DNA of 64,000 nucleotides, taken from contig NZ_CP119754.1 of NCBI RefSeq assembly GCF_029319185.1, forward strand, positions 62,001 to 126,000, written 5' to 3'. The DNA is from Superficieibacter sp. HKU1 (GTDB lineage Bacteria > Pseudomonadota > Gammaproteobacteria > Enterobacterales > Enterobacteriaceae). This document shows, piece after piece, positions 51,913-62,775 of this stretch. How positions within the stretch are numbered: position 1 is the first letter of the stretch; each line of letters opens with the position of its first letter. The notes under the pieces are model-generated. The model had not been told where the DNA came from. It was given only the letters and a program-made list of their open reading frames with translations, and made no database searches. The position numbers and the translations under genes are program-made.

Positions 51913-52596
51913 ATGAAGCGTTCATCGATCAATTACGCGATAGATAAGGCGCACGCGGTCGCGGAAAGTTTTCGGCTGCGTTTACCTGATTTCGCTTACT
52001 TTACCGCAGAGGCATGGCGGCAAAAGCCGCTGGACGAATGGCAGGAAGTGCTGGATTTACAGCTTGGCTGGGATATTACCGATTTTGGCCGGGGAAATTT
52101 TGCCGATACCGGATTAACGTTGCTGACCTTACGTAACGGCGAGCTGCATAATGCACAGTATCCGAAACCCTACGCCGAAAAAATGCTGCAAATCCAGCCG
52201 GACCAGCATACGCCCTGGCATTTTCATACGCATAAAATGGAAGATATTCTCAACCGGGGCGGCGGCGATTTATGTATGCAGCTGGCGTGGTCCACGGAGG
52301 ATAATCAACGAGACCTGCGGCGGACCATCGACGTTGCCGTGGACGGGCGTCGCCGCACTCTCCGGCCCGGGGACACGCTGGTGCTAAAACCGGGGCAGGG
52401 CGTTTGCCTTCCTCAGCGGCTTTACCACCGTTTCTGGGCGGAAAAATCGCTGGTGCTCGGCTGGGAAATTTCGATGGTGAATGACGACAGGCAGGATAAC
52501 CATTTTCTTGAGGCAGGCGAACGCTACTCCACCGTTGAAGAAAACGAGCCGGTGAAGTGGCTGCTGTGTAATGAGTATCAGCGGTTAGTGGTATGA
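51913..52596 (+). CDS. D-lyxose/D-mannose isomerase (cupin)
   Basis: 227 residues from ATG 51913 after GGAGG. Cupin metal site H103, H105, E110 (WHFHTHKMED) and H172 (LYHRFW), matching the D-lyxose isomerase of E. coli O157. Interconverts D-lyxose/D-xylulose and D-mannose/D-fructose. Last gene of the PTS/aldolase operon, pointing to a lyxose- or mannose-related sugar. Confidence 0.88.
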   Translation: MKRSSINYAIDKAHAVAESFRLRLPDFAYFTAEAWRQKPLDEWQEVLDLQLGWDITDFGRGNFADTGLTLLTLRNGELHNAQYPKPYAEKMLQIQPDQHTPWHFHTHKMEDILNRGGGDLCMQLAWSTEDNQRDLRRTIDVAVDGRRRTLRPGDTLVLKPGQGVCLPQRLYHRFWAEKSLVLGWEISMVNDDRQDNHFLEAGERYSTVEENEPVKWLLCNEYQRLVV

Positions 52597-52626
52597 ACAA
52601 TAGCACCGTTGCTGCAGAGAATTTAC

Positions 52627-52643
52627 CCCTCTCAAAGAGAGGG
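52627..52643. terminator. Bidirectional hairpin between the isomerase gene and yicH
   Basis: CCCTCTC, AAA, GAGAGGG, partly inside the 3' end of yicH. Separates convergent transcription units. Confidence 0.65.
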
Positions 52644-54350
52644 AGATTCAGACAGCACCGAACCCTCGTTTCCGCCGCTCACCACCCCGCCGCGCATCGT
52701 CTGCGTCACCTGCTGCTTACTCATATTCACCGCCCGCAACTGACCGTTCACCGACGGTTTCAGCGGTGCATCGGCCTGTAGCGTACCGCTGGCGGTCAGT
52801 TGCACGTTGCCGTCGCCGGAGATCGGCAGCGCGGGCCATCCCCACTGTTGCAGGATAGCCAGCGGCACGCCGCGCCCGTTGAGGCTCACGTTAATCTGCC
52901 GCTGTGGAAGCTGCGATACCGTAGCGGTAGCCTCCAGCAGCCCTTTTTCCGTAAAGGCGCTCAGTTCGCTGATATTTACCGTCGAGGCATTGGCGCTAAG
53001 CTTGATCGACGGTCGGCGCACGTCCACCCGGTTGAACGTGGCGGCGGCGGCGTTCAGCCCGCCTGCGCCGCCCCAGATCCCCCACTGGCGATTTTTTGCC
53101 ACCTGCAAATAGCTGCCATAGCCGTCGAGCGCCGTAAGCTGCCATGGAAATGCCGGGTCGATATCAATCACCAGGTTGCGGCTGGCGGTCAGGCGGTTAA
53201 TCGTCACGCCCTGTAGCCACGGGGGAAGCTGGGTCATCCACAGCTGCTTCCAGTCAGGCGGCAGGGTATATTCCAGCCCGGCGAGCGCAAAGTCGTCCAG
53301 CACCAGCGTTTTACCGTCGCGCAGCCAGTTGCCTGACGTGCGGATCATGCCGCCTTCCCAGCGTGAGGTGAACTGGCGCAGCGCCACGCCCTGCGGGGAA
53401 AACTCGGCGTTAAGAATGGGATCGTTCAAATGCAGCGAGCCGTAAATAAACTCGCTGGCGTTCATGGACAGTTTACCGCCCTGGCTTTGCCAGTCCTCTT
53501 TGCTGAGCGTCAGATCGCGCAGGCTGAGATCGAAGTCGATAATCGCCCAGTCGGGCCCCTGAAGCTGCGCATCCGTCACGTCCAGACGATTGATTTGCAG
53601 GGAAGGGACGGTCGTCAGCGGCGCAAAAAAGTCTGCCAGCGTTTTATCGCTTTGCAGGCGGATGTCGTTCATCTGCAGGCTATCGACGATCCAGCCGCCG
53701 TCGGCATTACGTCGCGCGGTGCCGGTCAGCGAGCCGCGCGCCAGATCTGCGCCAATGGTGCTCAGATTAACGTTATTGTGATCGATACTGCCCTGAATCA
53801 GCACGTTGCTGGCAGGCACGCCGTTCAGGGTCAGCGACCCGGCGCTCATCATGATATCGGCTTTACTGCCGAGGACATTTCCCGCTTCCGGCAGCCACGG
53901 GCTTACGCCGCCGGTGACGCGCTGGGCGCTGAGATCCCAGCCGGTCTCCGGGCTGTTAAACGCCATATTTATTAACTGGAGACGGTCCGCGCGGATGGCC
54001 AGCGGTGCGGTGGCGGGCGACAGGTTCAGCGTGCCGTCCTGCAAAATAATCGCGTCCGCGTGCAGCGGATCGGTGAACTGGCGGCTGCTGAGCCCGATAT
54101 CCACGGTTTTGGCATCCAGCGTGGCGGGTTTACCGTCGCGGCCAAACGTCACGTTCTTTAATAAAATATGCGAAGGCGATGAGAAGCGGTGATCGATGGC
54201 GTCAAACGTCAGCTGGTAGTCGCTGTTATCGCTAATCCAGCCGCTGACCTGTTTCGCTCCCCAGCGCGTCTGAACAAGGAACCAGAACGCGATAATGACC
54301 ACCAGTACGGCAATCAGAATCCAGGCGATCAGTTTTCCGAGAAATTTCAT
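52632..54350 (-). CDS. yicH: YicH, AsmA-family protein
   Basis: 572 residues with one N-terminal membrane helix and a long periplasmic AsmA-like domain; matches E. coli YicH segment by segment (NSDYQLTFDAIDHRFSSPSH, LNGRGVPLAILQQWGWP). AsmA-like proteins are implicated in lipid transport between membranes. ATG 54350 follows AAGGA. Confidence 0.93.
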   Translation of the reverse strand: MKFLGKLIAWILIAVLVVIIAFWFLVQTRWGAKQVSGWISDNSDYQLTFDAIDHRFSSPSHILLKNVTFGRDGKPATLDAKTVDIGLSSRQFTDPLHADAIILQDGTLNLSPATAPLAIRADRLQLINMAFNSPETGWDLSAQRVTGGVSPWLPEAGNVLGSKADIMMSAGSLTLNGVPASNVLIQGSIDHNNVNLSTIGADLARGSLTGTARRNADGGWIVDSLQMNDIRLQSDKTLADFFAPLTTVPSLQINRLDVTDAQLQGPDWAIIDFDLSLRDLTLSKEDWQSQGGKLSMNASEFIYGSLHLNDPILNAEFSPQGVALRQFTSRWEGGMIRTSGNWLRDGKTLVLDDFALAGLEYTLPPDWKQLWMTQLPPWLQGVTINRLTASRNLVIDIDPAFPWQLTALDGYGSYLQVAKNRQWGIWGGAGGLNAAAATFNRVDVRRPSIKLSANASTVNISELSAFTEKGLLEATATVSQLPQRQINVSLNGRGVPLAILQQWGWPALPISGDGNVQLTASGTLQADAPLKPSVNGQLRAVNMSKQQVTQTMRGGVVSGGNEGSVLSESPSL

Positions 54351-54437
54351 GGTCATCCTTCCCGAGAAATAAACATAAGGGAGTTATGCCCGAATTACAG
54401 GAAATCCTCAAGGAAGGAATAGTGAAAGTGCGTTACA

Positions 54438-54464
54438 GCGGCAGCGGGTCAGGCCCGCTGCCGC
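54438..54464 (-). terminator. GC-rich hairpin after xanP
   Basis: GCGGCAGCGGG, TCAGG, CCCGCTGCCGC: a perfect 11-base stem seven bases beyond the xanP stop, without a strong T-run on the minus strand. Confidence 0.6.
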
Positions 54465-54470
54465 GGCAGA

Positions 54471-55862
54471 TCAATTTTTCTCTGGCGGGAAAAGCAGGTT
54501 CAGCACAATCGCGGTAATGCCGCCTGCAGCGATGCCGGAGGAGAGCAGGTTTTTCACCCAGTCCGGGGCAAACTGCAGGATCAGCGGCTGCTGGGAGACG
54601 CCAAGGCCCACGGCCAGCGACAGGGCGATAATCATGATGGCGCGGCGGTTCAGCGGCTCGCGGGAGACAATGCGCACGCCGGAGGCGGCGATGGTGCCGA
54701 ACATCACCAGGGTTGCGCCACCCAGCACCGGTTCCGGGATGTGCTGTACAAAACCACTCACCGCCGGGAACAGGCCAAGCACGATCAGCATCAGCGCCAC
54801 CACAAAGCCGACATAGCGGCTGGCGACGCCGGTCAACTGGATCACGCCATTGTTCTGCCCGAAGCAGGAGTTGGGGAAGGTGTTAAACACGGCGGAGACA
54901 AACGAGTTCAGGCCGTTCGCCAGCACGCCGCCTTTCAGACGCTTCATATACAGCGGGCCGGAGACCGGCTGTTCGGAAACGTCGGAGGTGGCGGTGATAT
55001 CGCCGATAGTTTCCAGCGAGGTGATCATAAACACCAGCATCAGCGGCAGCAGCAGGCTCCAGTCAATGCCCAGACCATAGTAGAGCGGGGTCGGCACCAT
55101 GATCAGCGGGCTGTTGGTTGGCGCGTTACCTTCCGGCAGCATCCCCATAAACCAGGCCAGCAGATAGCCCGCGGCCATCGCAATCACCAGCGACGCCACG
55201 CGCAGATACGGGTTGCGCTGACGGTTTAGCAGGATGATGATCGCCAGCACCACGCCCGCCAGCAGCAGGTTTTTCGGTGCGCCGAACGTGTGATCGTTCA
55301 TCGCGGCAAAGCCGCCGCCGATGGAGGTCAGTCCAACCTGAATCAGCGACAGTCCGATAATCATCACCACCACGCCGGAGACCAGCGGGGTAATAATGCG
55401 GCGCGCCAGATGCAGGATGCGCGAGATAACCATTTCAGTACAGCTCGCCAGCATCAGGGTACCGAACAGCGCCGCCATCATGGTCGGAACGTCCGCCCCG
55501 CCGGTTTTTAATGCCGTTCCGCCCATGATCAGCGGGGCGACAAAGTTGAAGCTGGTGCCCTGAATCGAAAGCAGCCCCGAGCCAACCGGCCCCCAGGCTT
55601 TAATCTGAATGATGGAGGCCACGCCGGACGCGAACAGCGACATGCTGATGATGTGCTGGGTATCCTCTGCCGGTAATCCCAGCGCCTGACAAATCAGCAG
55701 CGCAGGGGTGATCACCGCGACGAACATCGCCAGCAGATGCTGGCAGGCGGCAAACAGGGTCTGGGGCAGGGGAGGACGATCTTCGAGACGGTAAATCAGT
55801 TCGCTATTCTGCGCAGGCGCAATCGGTTGCGCATGTTCAGATTCGACGGTGTGAGCAGACAT
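54471..55862 (-). CDS. xanP: XanP xanthine permease
   Basis: 463 residues, NCS2/NAT family, almost identical to E. coli XanP (YicE). Signature loop with QNNGVIQLTGVASRYVG and the His in AACQHLLAMF. H+-coupled xanthine import. ATG 55862 matches the E. coli length. Confidence 0.96.
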   Translation of the reverse strand: MSAHTVESEHAQPIAPAQNSELIYRLEDRPPLPQTLFAACQHLLAMFVAVITPALLICQALGLPAEDTQHIISMSLFASGVASIIQIKAWGPVGSGLLSIQGTSFNFVAPLIMGGTALKTGGADVPTMMAALFGTLMLASCTEMVISRILHLARRIITPLVSGVVVMIIGLSLIQVGLTSIGGGFAAMNDHTFGAPKNLLLAGVVLAIIILLNRQRNPYLRVASLVIAMAAGYLLAWFMGMLPEGNAPTNSPLIMVPTPLYYGLGIDWSLLLPLMLVFMITSLETIGDITATSDVSEQPVSGPLYMKRLKGGVLANGLNSFVSAVFNTFPNSCFGQNNGVIQLTGVASRYVGFVVALMLIVLGLFPAVSGFVQHIPEPVLGGATLVMFGTIAASGVRIVSREPLNRRAIMIIALSLAVGLGVSQQPLILQFAPDWVKNLLSSGIAAGGITAIVLNLLFPPEKN

Positions 55863-56160
55863 CAGAGGCAATCCCGCGGTGGAAAAGTGGCGATTTTAGC
55901 CGACTGGCAGGCAAAAGCAAACGGTTGCTTACGGGTAAGGGTAAAATTTTACCGGCGGGAGTGGGTTGTGTCGGTCGGAACTGGCTGGCGTATAGCGCAC
56001 AGCTACTCACATCACCCGAGAACGTGATATCCCTACATTTAATAGCGTCTTTGCCCTTTTATTGCTTACAATCGGTTTTGTCACCTCATGATGAGGAAAT
56101 TACGGCACAGGAAATGGGTCGCGTATGAATGAATCATGCGTTGAGTAAGGAGTTTTAATT

Positions 56161-57363
56161 ATGTTTCATCTTGATACGTTATCGACGCTGGTAGCCGCCA
56201 CCCTGGTGCTGCTGTTAGGGCGTAAACTGGTCCATTCGGTCCCCTTCTTCGAAAAATACACCATTCCTGAACCGGTCGCGGGCGGCCTGCTGATAGCGCT
56301 GGCGCTGCTGGTGCTGAAAAAAAGCATGGGCTGGGAAATCGACTTCGATATGAGCCTGAAAGATCCGCTGATGCTGGCCTTTTTTGCCACCATTGGTCTC
56401 AACGCTAACATTGCCAGCCTGCGGGCGGGCGGCAAAGTTGTGGCCATCTTTCTGGTGGTCGTGGTGGGGCTGCTGGTGGTGCAAAACGCCATCGGTATCG
56501 GCATGGCGAAAGCGCTGGGTCTCGACCCGTTGATGGGGCTGCTCGCCGGGTCGATCACGCTTTCCGGCGGACACGGCACCGGGGCGGCGTGGGGTAAACT
56601 CTTCTCCGAGCGCTATGGTTTCACCAGTGCGACCGAGGTGGCGATGGCCTGCGCCACCTTCGGCCTGGTGTTGGGCGGGCTGATTGGCGGGCCGGTAGCG
56701 CGATTTCTGGTAAAGCGTTCGCCTACCCCGGACGGCACGCCTGACGATCTTGCCACCCCGACCGCCTTCGAGAAACCCGATGTTGGACGAATGATCACCT
56801 CGCTGGTACTGATTGAATCTATTGCACTAATCGCCATTTGCCTGACCGTCGGGAAGGTGATTGCGGAACTGCTGGCGGGAACCGCACTGGAACTGCCAAC
56901 CTTTGTATGCGTCCTGTTTATTGGCGTTATTCTCAGCAACGGTCTGGCGTTACTCGGCTTTTATCGTGTCTTTGATCGGGCGGTTTCGGTGCTGGGTAAC
57001 GTCAGTCTGTCGCTGTTTCTGGCGATGGCGTTGATGAGCCTGAAGCTGTGGGAGCTGGCCTCGCTGGCGCTGCCGATGCTGGCGATCCTGGCGGTGCAGA
57101 CCCTGGTCATGGCGCTCTACGCGATGTTTATTACCTGGCGGATGATGGGCAAAAACTACGATGCCGCCGTACTGGCGGCCGGGCATTGCGGCTTTGGTCT
57201 TGGTGCGACGCCAACGGCGATTGCGAATATGCAGGCCATCACCGAACGCTTTGGGCCGTCGCATACGGCGTTTTTAGTGGTGCCGATGGTAGGGGCGTTT
57301 TTTCTCGATATCGTTAACGCGCTGGTGATTAAAGTGTTCCTGATGATGCCGGTGTTTAGCTGA
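56161..57363 (+). CDS. gltS: GltS sodium/glutamate symporter
   Basis: 400 residues, near-identical to E. coli GltS (SGGHGTGAAWGKLF and the mirrored GHCGFGLGATPTAIANMQ). Divergent from xanP as in E. coli. In E. coli its other neighbour is recG; here it is glpK. Confidence 0.97.
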   Translation: MFHLDTLSTLVAATLVLLLGRKLVHSVPFFEKYTIPEPVAGGLLIALALLVLKKSMGWEIDFDMSLKDPLMLAFFATIGLNANIASLRAGGKVVAIFLVVVVGLLVVQNAIGIGMAKALGLDPLMGLLAGSITLSGGHGTGAAWGKLFSERYGFTSATEVAMACATFGLVLGGLIGGPVARFLVKRSPTPDGTPDDLATPTAFEKPDVGRMITSLVLIESIALIAICLTVGKVIAELLAGTALELPTFVCVLFIGVILSNGLALLGFYRVFDRAVSVLGNVSLSLFLAMALMSLKLWELASLALPMLAILAVQTLVMALYAMFITWRMMGKNYDAAVLAAGHCGFGLGATPTAIANMQAITERFGPSHTAFLVVPMVGAFFLDIVNALVIKVFLMMPVFS

Positions 57364-57382
57364 TACCGCCTGCAGTTCAGGT

Positions 57383-57448
57383 AACCGGGTAAGGCGTTTG
57401 ACATTACCCGGAAATTCTCCCCGGTGGCGCTACGCTTACCGGGGCTAC
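57383..57448. repeat. REP/BIME element between gltS and glpK
   Basis: CCGGGTAAGGCG..ATTACCCGG followed by CCCCGGTGGCGCTACGCTTA and CCGGGGC, two REP-type palindromes in the 96-base space between the convergent genes. Lies exactly at an unusual gene junction. Confidence 0.75.
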
Positions 57449-57459
57449 TTTTGAAAATC

Positions 57460-58971
<1,512 letters not shown>

Positions 58972-58993
58972 AGTCATAAGTCCCGTAGTCGTA

Positions 58994-59839
58994 TTACAGC
59001 GAAGCTTTTTGCGTGGCGGCAGCGGTGTCTTTCTCATCTTTTGCCACCGGAATATCACACGGCAGGTGCAGGCCAATCAGTTTACGATAGCCGAACGCAC
59101 CCAGCGCCGCGCCTACAATCGGTCCGAAAAGCGGTACCAGGAAGTAGGGAATATCTTTCCCGCCGGTGAAGGCAACGTCGCCCCAGCCAGCAAACCAGGC
59201 GAAGGTTTTCGGGCCTAAATCACGCGCCGGGTTCATGGCGAAGCCAGTGAGCGGTCCCATTGATGCGCCAATGACCGCAATCAGCAGGCCAATCAGCAGC
59301 GGGGCCAGCGGTCCGCGCGGAATGCCGTTACCGTCATCGCCCAGCGCCATAATCACGCCCATCAGGATAGCGGTAATCACCATTTCAACTGCGAAGGCCT
59401 GCACAAAATTGAGATGTGGGTTAGGATAAGTGGAGAATATTCCCGCCAGATCAAGGCTTTCGACGCTGCCGCGCACCATATGGTGCGTCAGTTCGTAATC
59501 AGCGAACAAATTGTAATAAAGCCCGTACACCAGCGCCGCCGAGCAAAACGCCCCGGCGAACTGGGCAATGATAAACGGTGCGACTTTGCGTCCGTCAAAG
59601 CAGGCGAACAGCCAGAGCGCGATAGTCACCGCGGGGTTAAGATGCGCACCGGAGACGCCGGCGGTCAGGTAGATCGCCATCGCGACGCCCAGCCCCCAGA
59701 TGATGCTGATTTCCCACTGGCCGAAGCTTGCGCCCGCCACTTTCAGCCCGGCAACACAGCCGACGCCAAAAAAAATCAGCAGTCCGGTGCCTAAGAACTC
59801 TGCGATGCACTGACCTTTCAGGGTTGTTGTTTGGCTCAT
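58994..59839 (-). CDS. glpF: GlpF glycerol facilitator
   Basis: 281-residue aquaglyceroporin with both NPA motifs (SGAHLNPAVTIALW and GFAMNPARDLGP) and six membrane segments. Feeds glycerol to GlpK, encoded 22 bases downstream. Confidence 0.97.
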   Translation of the reverse strand: MSQTTTLKGQCIAEFLGTGLLIFFGVGCVAGLKVAGASFGQWEISIIWGLGVAMAIYLTAGVSGAHLNPAVTIALWLFACFDGRKVAPFIIAQFAGAFCSAALVYGLYYNLFADYELTHHMVRGSVESLDLAGIFSTYPNPHLNFVQAFAVEMVITAILMGVIMALGDDGNGIPRGPLAPLLIGLLIAVIGASMGPLTGFAMNPARDLGPKTFAWFAGWGDVAFTGGKDIPYFLVPLFGPIVGAALGAFGYRKLIGLHLPCDIPVAKDEKDTAAATQKASL

Positions 59840-60272
59840 AATCCGATCCTAAAGCAAGGTGAGAAGCACTATGTGCATAACGGTCGAAGACGACCATACA
59901 GCATTGTATGTTTAATGTTAATTTATCGTTAACGAACAAAAACGAGAAATATCGAAATCAAAAAGTGTGTGTTGCGTCAACAAAATGAGCGTTTTCGCGC
60001 TATGTAGTGTATTTTTCCGCCAGAAAAATAATGAGAGCTGAATCATTTCATTAACGCATGGGTTAACAATTAAGTGGTATTTGCGACGAACGCATCAGGT
60101 TTTAACTGAAAATGGACGCAATCCGCAAACAGCGCGGGATGCCGCTGGACAGTAAGGGCGGGGCTTCATACAATCGGAGCTATGGTAGTGTGCTAATTCA
60201 TTAAGGCGTCGCCGGTGTTCGGGACGAGGATTTATATCCATCAACGCCTTGCAATTCAGGAGAGGTAGGACG
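59840..60272. promoter_or_regulatory. glpF/zapB divergent promoter region
   Basis: 433 bases. AATTTATCGTTAACGAACAA (59920-59939) contains GlpR-like half sites (TCGTTAACGA) near the glpF promoter; CRP control is expected but I did not define the site. Nothing else recognised. Confidence 0.5.
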
Positions 60273-60512
60273 ATGTCATTAGAAGTGTTTGAAAAACTGG
60301 AAGCAAAAGTACAGCAGGCGATTGATACCATCACTCTGTTACAGATGGAGATCGAAGAGCTGAAAGAGAAGAACAACAACCTGTCTCAGGAAGTTCACTC
60401 TGCACAGCAGAACCGTGAAGATCTTGAACGTGAAAATCATCATCTGCGCGAGCAGCAGCAGGGCTGGCAGGATCGTCTGCAGGCGCTGCTGGGCCGCATG
60501 GAAGAAGTCTGA
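60273..60512 (+). CDS. zapB: ZapB cell-division protein
   Basis: 79-residue coiled coil, nearly identical to E. coli ZapB (SLEVFEKLEAKVQQAIDTIT at the start, RLQALLGRMEEV at the end). Links ZapA-FtsZ rings to MatP. ATG 60273 follows GGAGAGG. Its usual neighbour rraA is absent; sbp follows. Confidence 0.96.
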   Translation: MSLEVFEKLEAKVQQAIDTITLLQMEIEELKEKNNNLSQEVHSAQQNREDLERENHHLREQQQGWQDRLQALLGRMEEV

Positions 60513-60519
60513 TTTACGG

Positions 60520-60546
60520 CCCTCTCTTTTCGGAGAGAGGGTTTTT
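60520..60546 (+). terminator. Terminator after zapB
   Basis: CCCTCTC, TTTTCGGA, GAGAGGG followed by TTTTT, eight bases after the zapB stop. Confidence 0.9.
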
Positions 60547-60655
60547 CTCCTTTTATATTCCCCTTCGTTATAGCCAATCTTTTTTTATTCTTTAATCATT
60601 GATCGCCTTTCTGGCACGCTAACTTCATCAAAACACAACATACAGAGAGTGGGCG

Positions 60656-61645
60656 ATGAATAAGTGGGGCGTGGGATTAACTCTTTTGCTGGCGTCAACC
60701 AGCGTGCTGGCTAAGGATGTTCAGCTATTAAACGTGTCTTATGATCCAACGCGCGAGCTGTACGATGAGTACAACAAAGCTTTTAGCGCCCACTGGAAAA
60801 AAGAGACTGGCGATAATGTGGTGATCCGTCAGTCGCACGGCGGCTCCGGCAAACAGGCGACGTCGGTGATTAACGGGATTGAAGCCGATGTGGTGACGCT
60901 GGCGCTGGCTTATGACGTTGATGCGATTGCCGAACGTGGCCGTATTGATAAAAACTGGATCAAGCGCCTGCCGGACAACTCCGCGCCGTACACCTCAACC
61001 ATCGTGTTCCTGGTGCGCAAAGGCAACCCCAAACAAATTCATGACTGGAACGACCTGATTAAACCGGGCGTTTCGGTGATCACCCCGAACCCGAAAAGCT
61101 CCGGCGGCGCACGCTGGAACTACCTGGCGGCCTGGGGCTACGCCCTGCACCATAACAACGGCGATCAGGCTAAAGCGCAGGAGTTCGTGAAATCGCTGTT
61201 CAAAAACGTCGAAGTACTGGATTCCGGCGCGCGCGGTTCCACCAATACCTTTGTTGAACGCGGTATCGGCGACGTGCTGATTGCGTGGGAGAACGAGGCG
61301 CTGCTGGCAACGAATGAACTGGGTAAAGACAAATTTGAAATCGTGACGCCGAGCGAGTCCATCCTGGCAGAGCCGACCGTGTCCGTAGTCGATAAAGTGG
61401 TTGAGAAGAAAGGCACTCAGGCGGTAGCAGAAGCGTACCTGAAGTATCTCTACTCGCCGGAAGGGCAGGAAATTGCGGCGAAGAACTTCTATCGCCCGCG
61501 CGATCCTGAAATCGCGAAGAAATATGACAGCGAATTCCCGAAACTGAAGCTGTTTACGATTGATGAAGAGTTCGGCGGCTGGGCGAAAGCGCAGAAAGCG
61601 CATTTCTCTAACGGCGGCACCTTCGATCAGATTAGCAAGCGTTAA
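60656..61645 (+). CDS. sbp: Sbp periplasmic sulfate-binding protein
   Basis: 329 residues with a signal peptide (LTLLLASTSVLA) and the family motifs LNVSYDPTRELY and SHGGSGKQATSV. Delivers sulfate to the CysTWA ABC transporter. Same length as E. coli Sbp. In E. coli it follows pfkA; here it follows zapB. Confidence 0.96.
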   Translation: MNKWGVGLTLLLASTSVLAKDVQLLNVSYDPTRELYDEYNKAFSAHWKKETGDNVVIRQSHGGSGKQATSVINGIEADVVTLALAYDVDAIAERGRIDKNWIKRLPDNSAPYTSTIVFLVRKGNPKQIHDWNDLIKPGVSVITPNPKSSGGARWNYLAAWGYALHHNNGDQAKAQEFVKSLFKNVEVLDSGARGSTNTFVERGIGDVLIAWENEALLATNELGKDKFEIVTPSESILAEPTVSVVDKVVEKKGTQAVAEAYLKYLYSPEGQEIAAKNFYRPRDPEIAKKYDSEFPKLKLFTIDEEFGGWAKAQKAHFSNGGTFDQISKR

Positions 61646-61663
61646 GCGCGGGTGACACAACCT

Positions 61664-61743
61664 GCCCGGTGGCGCTGCGCTTACCGGGCCTACGGCAGAC
61701 GCACATTGACACCGTAGGCCGGCGCAAGCGCAGCACCGCCTCC
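61664..61743. repeat. BIME: two inverted REP elements after sbp
   Basis: GCCCGGTGGCGCTGCGCTTA with CCGGGCCTAC (61664-61693) and, inverted, GTAGGCCGGCGCAAGCGCAG (61714 onward). Typical REP pair at the 3' end of an operon. Confidence 0.88.
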
Positions 61744-61877
61744 GGACCGCTTCAGCTGGCGTTCAGCCAGCGGGCAGCGGTTTTTTTGCATGTTGTTTCC
61801 TGTCAGCCTCCACCCGAACGCCGCAGAGTAAAATAGAACGGATGGAAAAATCCCCGCTTTTCATGGCGGGGATTACA

Positions 61878-62189
61878 TCAAAGAATTGCCAGTTGGGACA
61901 ATACTGACGGGCTTTTCTCAATCATACGGATCAGCAACACGGCCTGTTTATTGGGTCGGGCCAGTCCCTGTTCCCAGTTCTGATATGTTCTGAGGCCAGC
62001 ATGAAGGTACTGTGCAAAAACAGCCTGTGAGAGATTTAATTTTTCGCGGACTTTGACCAAATCATCAGGAGAGATCGCCGGGGTTTCAGTATTAACGCGG
62101 TGAGTACGCAGCGTGATTTTCCCTGCGTCATACTCTTCCCATGCCTGAAATCCTTCTGTCAGCTCGCTAAAAATATTTCGTTGAGTCAT
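61878..62189 (-). CDS. HTH antitoxin (NadS/HigA-like)
   Basis: 103 residues with a Cro/CI-type HTH: LVKVREKLNLSQAVFAQYLH and LRTYQNWEQGLARPNK. Overlaps the upstream toxin gene by four bases (ATGA). Toxin-first order is typical of higBA-like modules. Likely binds the GGGTATA boxes at 62552-62578. Confidence 0.88.
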   Translation of the reverse strand: MTQRNIFSELTEGFQAWEEYDAGKITLRTHRVNTETPAISPDDLVKVREKLNLSQAVFAQYLHAGLRTYQNWEQGLARPNKQAVLLIRMIEKSPSVLSQLAIL

Positions 62190-62527
62190 GATTTGCCCCT
62201 CTGTTTTGCCTGTTCCAGGAGCTGGCGCAGGACGTTGCGTTGCTGAGTAGTGAGATCATCAAGCTGATCTTTATCGTACAAAGTGAACAGTAAAAAGTGC
62301 GATTTTTCGAGGTACCAGTAGTAAATAACCCGGATGCCCCCACGCTTTCCCTTATTCCTGCGCGAATCTAAAAAACGAACCTTACGTAACCCACCAGCAT
62401 CCGGGATCACATCCCCGCACGTGGGGTTTTTCAGCAAAAATTGCTGGAAGGCACGGAATTCTTCATCGCTGAAGTACTCCGCGCGGTGCCGTTCAAACGG
62501 CGGTAGTTCAATAAAAAGCGCGTCCAT
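62186..62527 (-). CDS. RelE/HigB-like toxin
   Basis: 113 residues of the RelE/HigB2 type: LLKNPTCGDVIPDAGGLRKV, SRRNKGKRGGIRVIYYWYL and FTLYDKDQLDDL. Probable ribosome-dependent mRNA interferase. First gene of the TA pair, placed between sbp and cdh, which are adjacent in E. coli. Confidence 0.88.
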   Translation of the reverse strand: MDALFIELPPFERHRAEYFSDEEFRAFQQFLLKNPTCGDVIPDAGGLRKVRFLDSRRNKGKRGGIRVIYYWYLEKSHFLLFTLYDKDQLDDLTTQQRNVLRQLLEQAKQRGKS

Positions 62528-62551
62528 CAGTTCACCCTATCCTTGATATAG

Positions 62552-62578
62552 GGGTATAATATACCCAAGTTGGGTATA
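62552..62578. promoter_or_regulatory. TA-module operator with three GGGTATA boxes
   Basis: GGGTATA, A, TATACCC (62552-62566) overlaps TATACCCAA, G, TTGGGTATA (62560-62578). Three alternating seven-base boxes form two nested perfect palindromes 25 bases before the toxin start, a strong candidate for autoregulation by the HTH antitoxin. Confidence 0.75.
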
Positions 62579-62775
62579 TAAAAAGCCACTTTTTAAGCAG
62601 GTAACATGAATAACCTTACTTATCATAGAGTTGTGCTGCATCAGCTTATTAATATTGTCTCAATTTCCAGTAGTAGTGCCCTATATTCAGTTTTATTTGG
62701 CATAAGCCAGGAATGAGCCTCATGCGCCTGAGCTTTTGCGGTACCCTTTGGCAAAAAGCATCAAGGGATCGGGTA

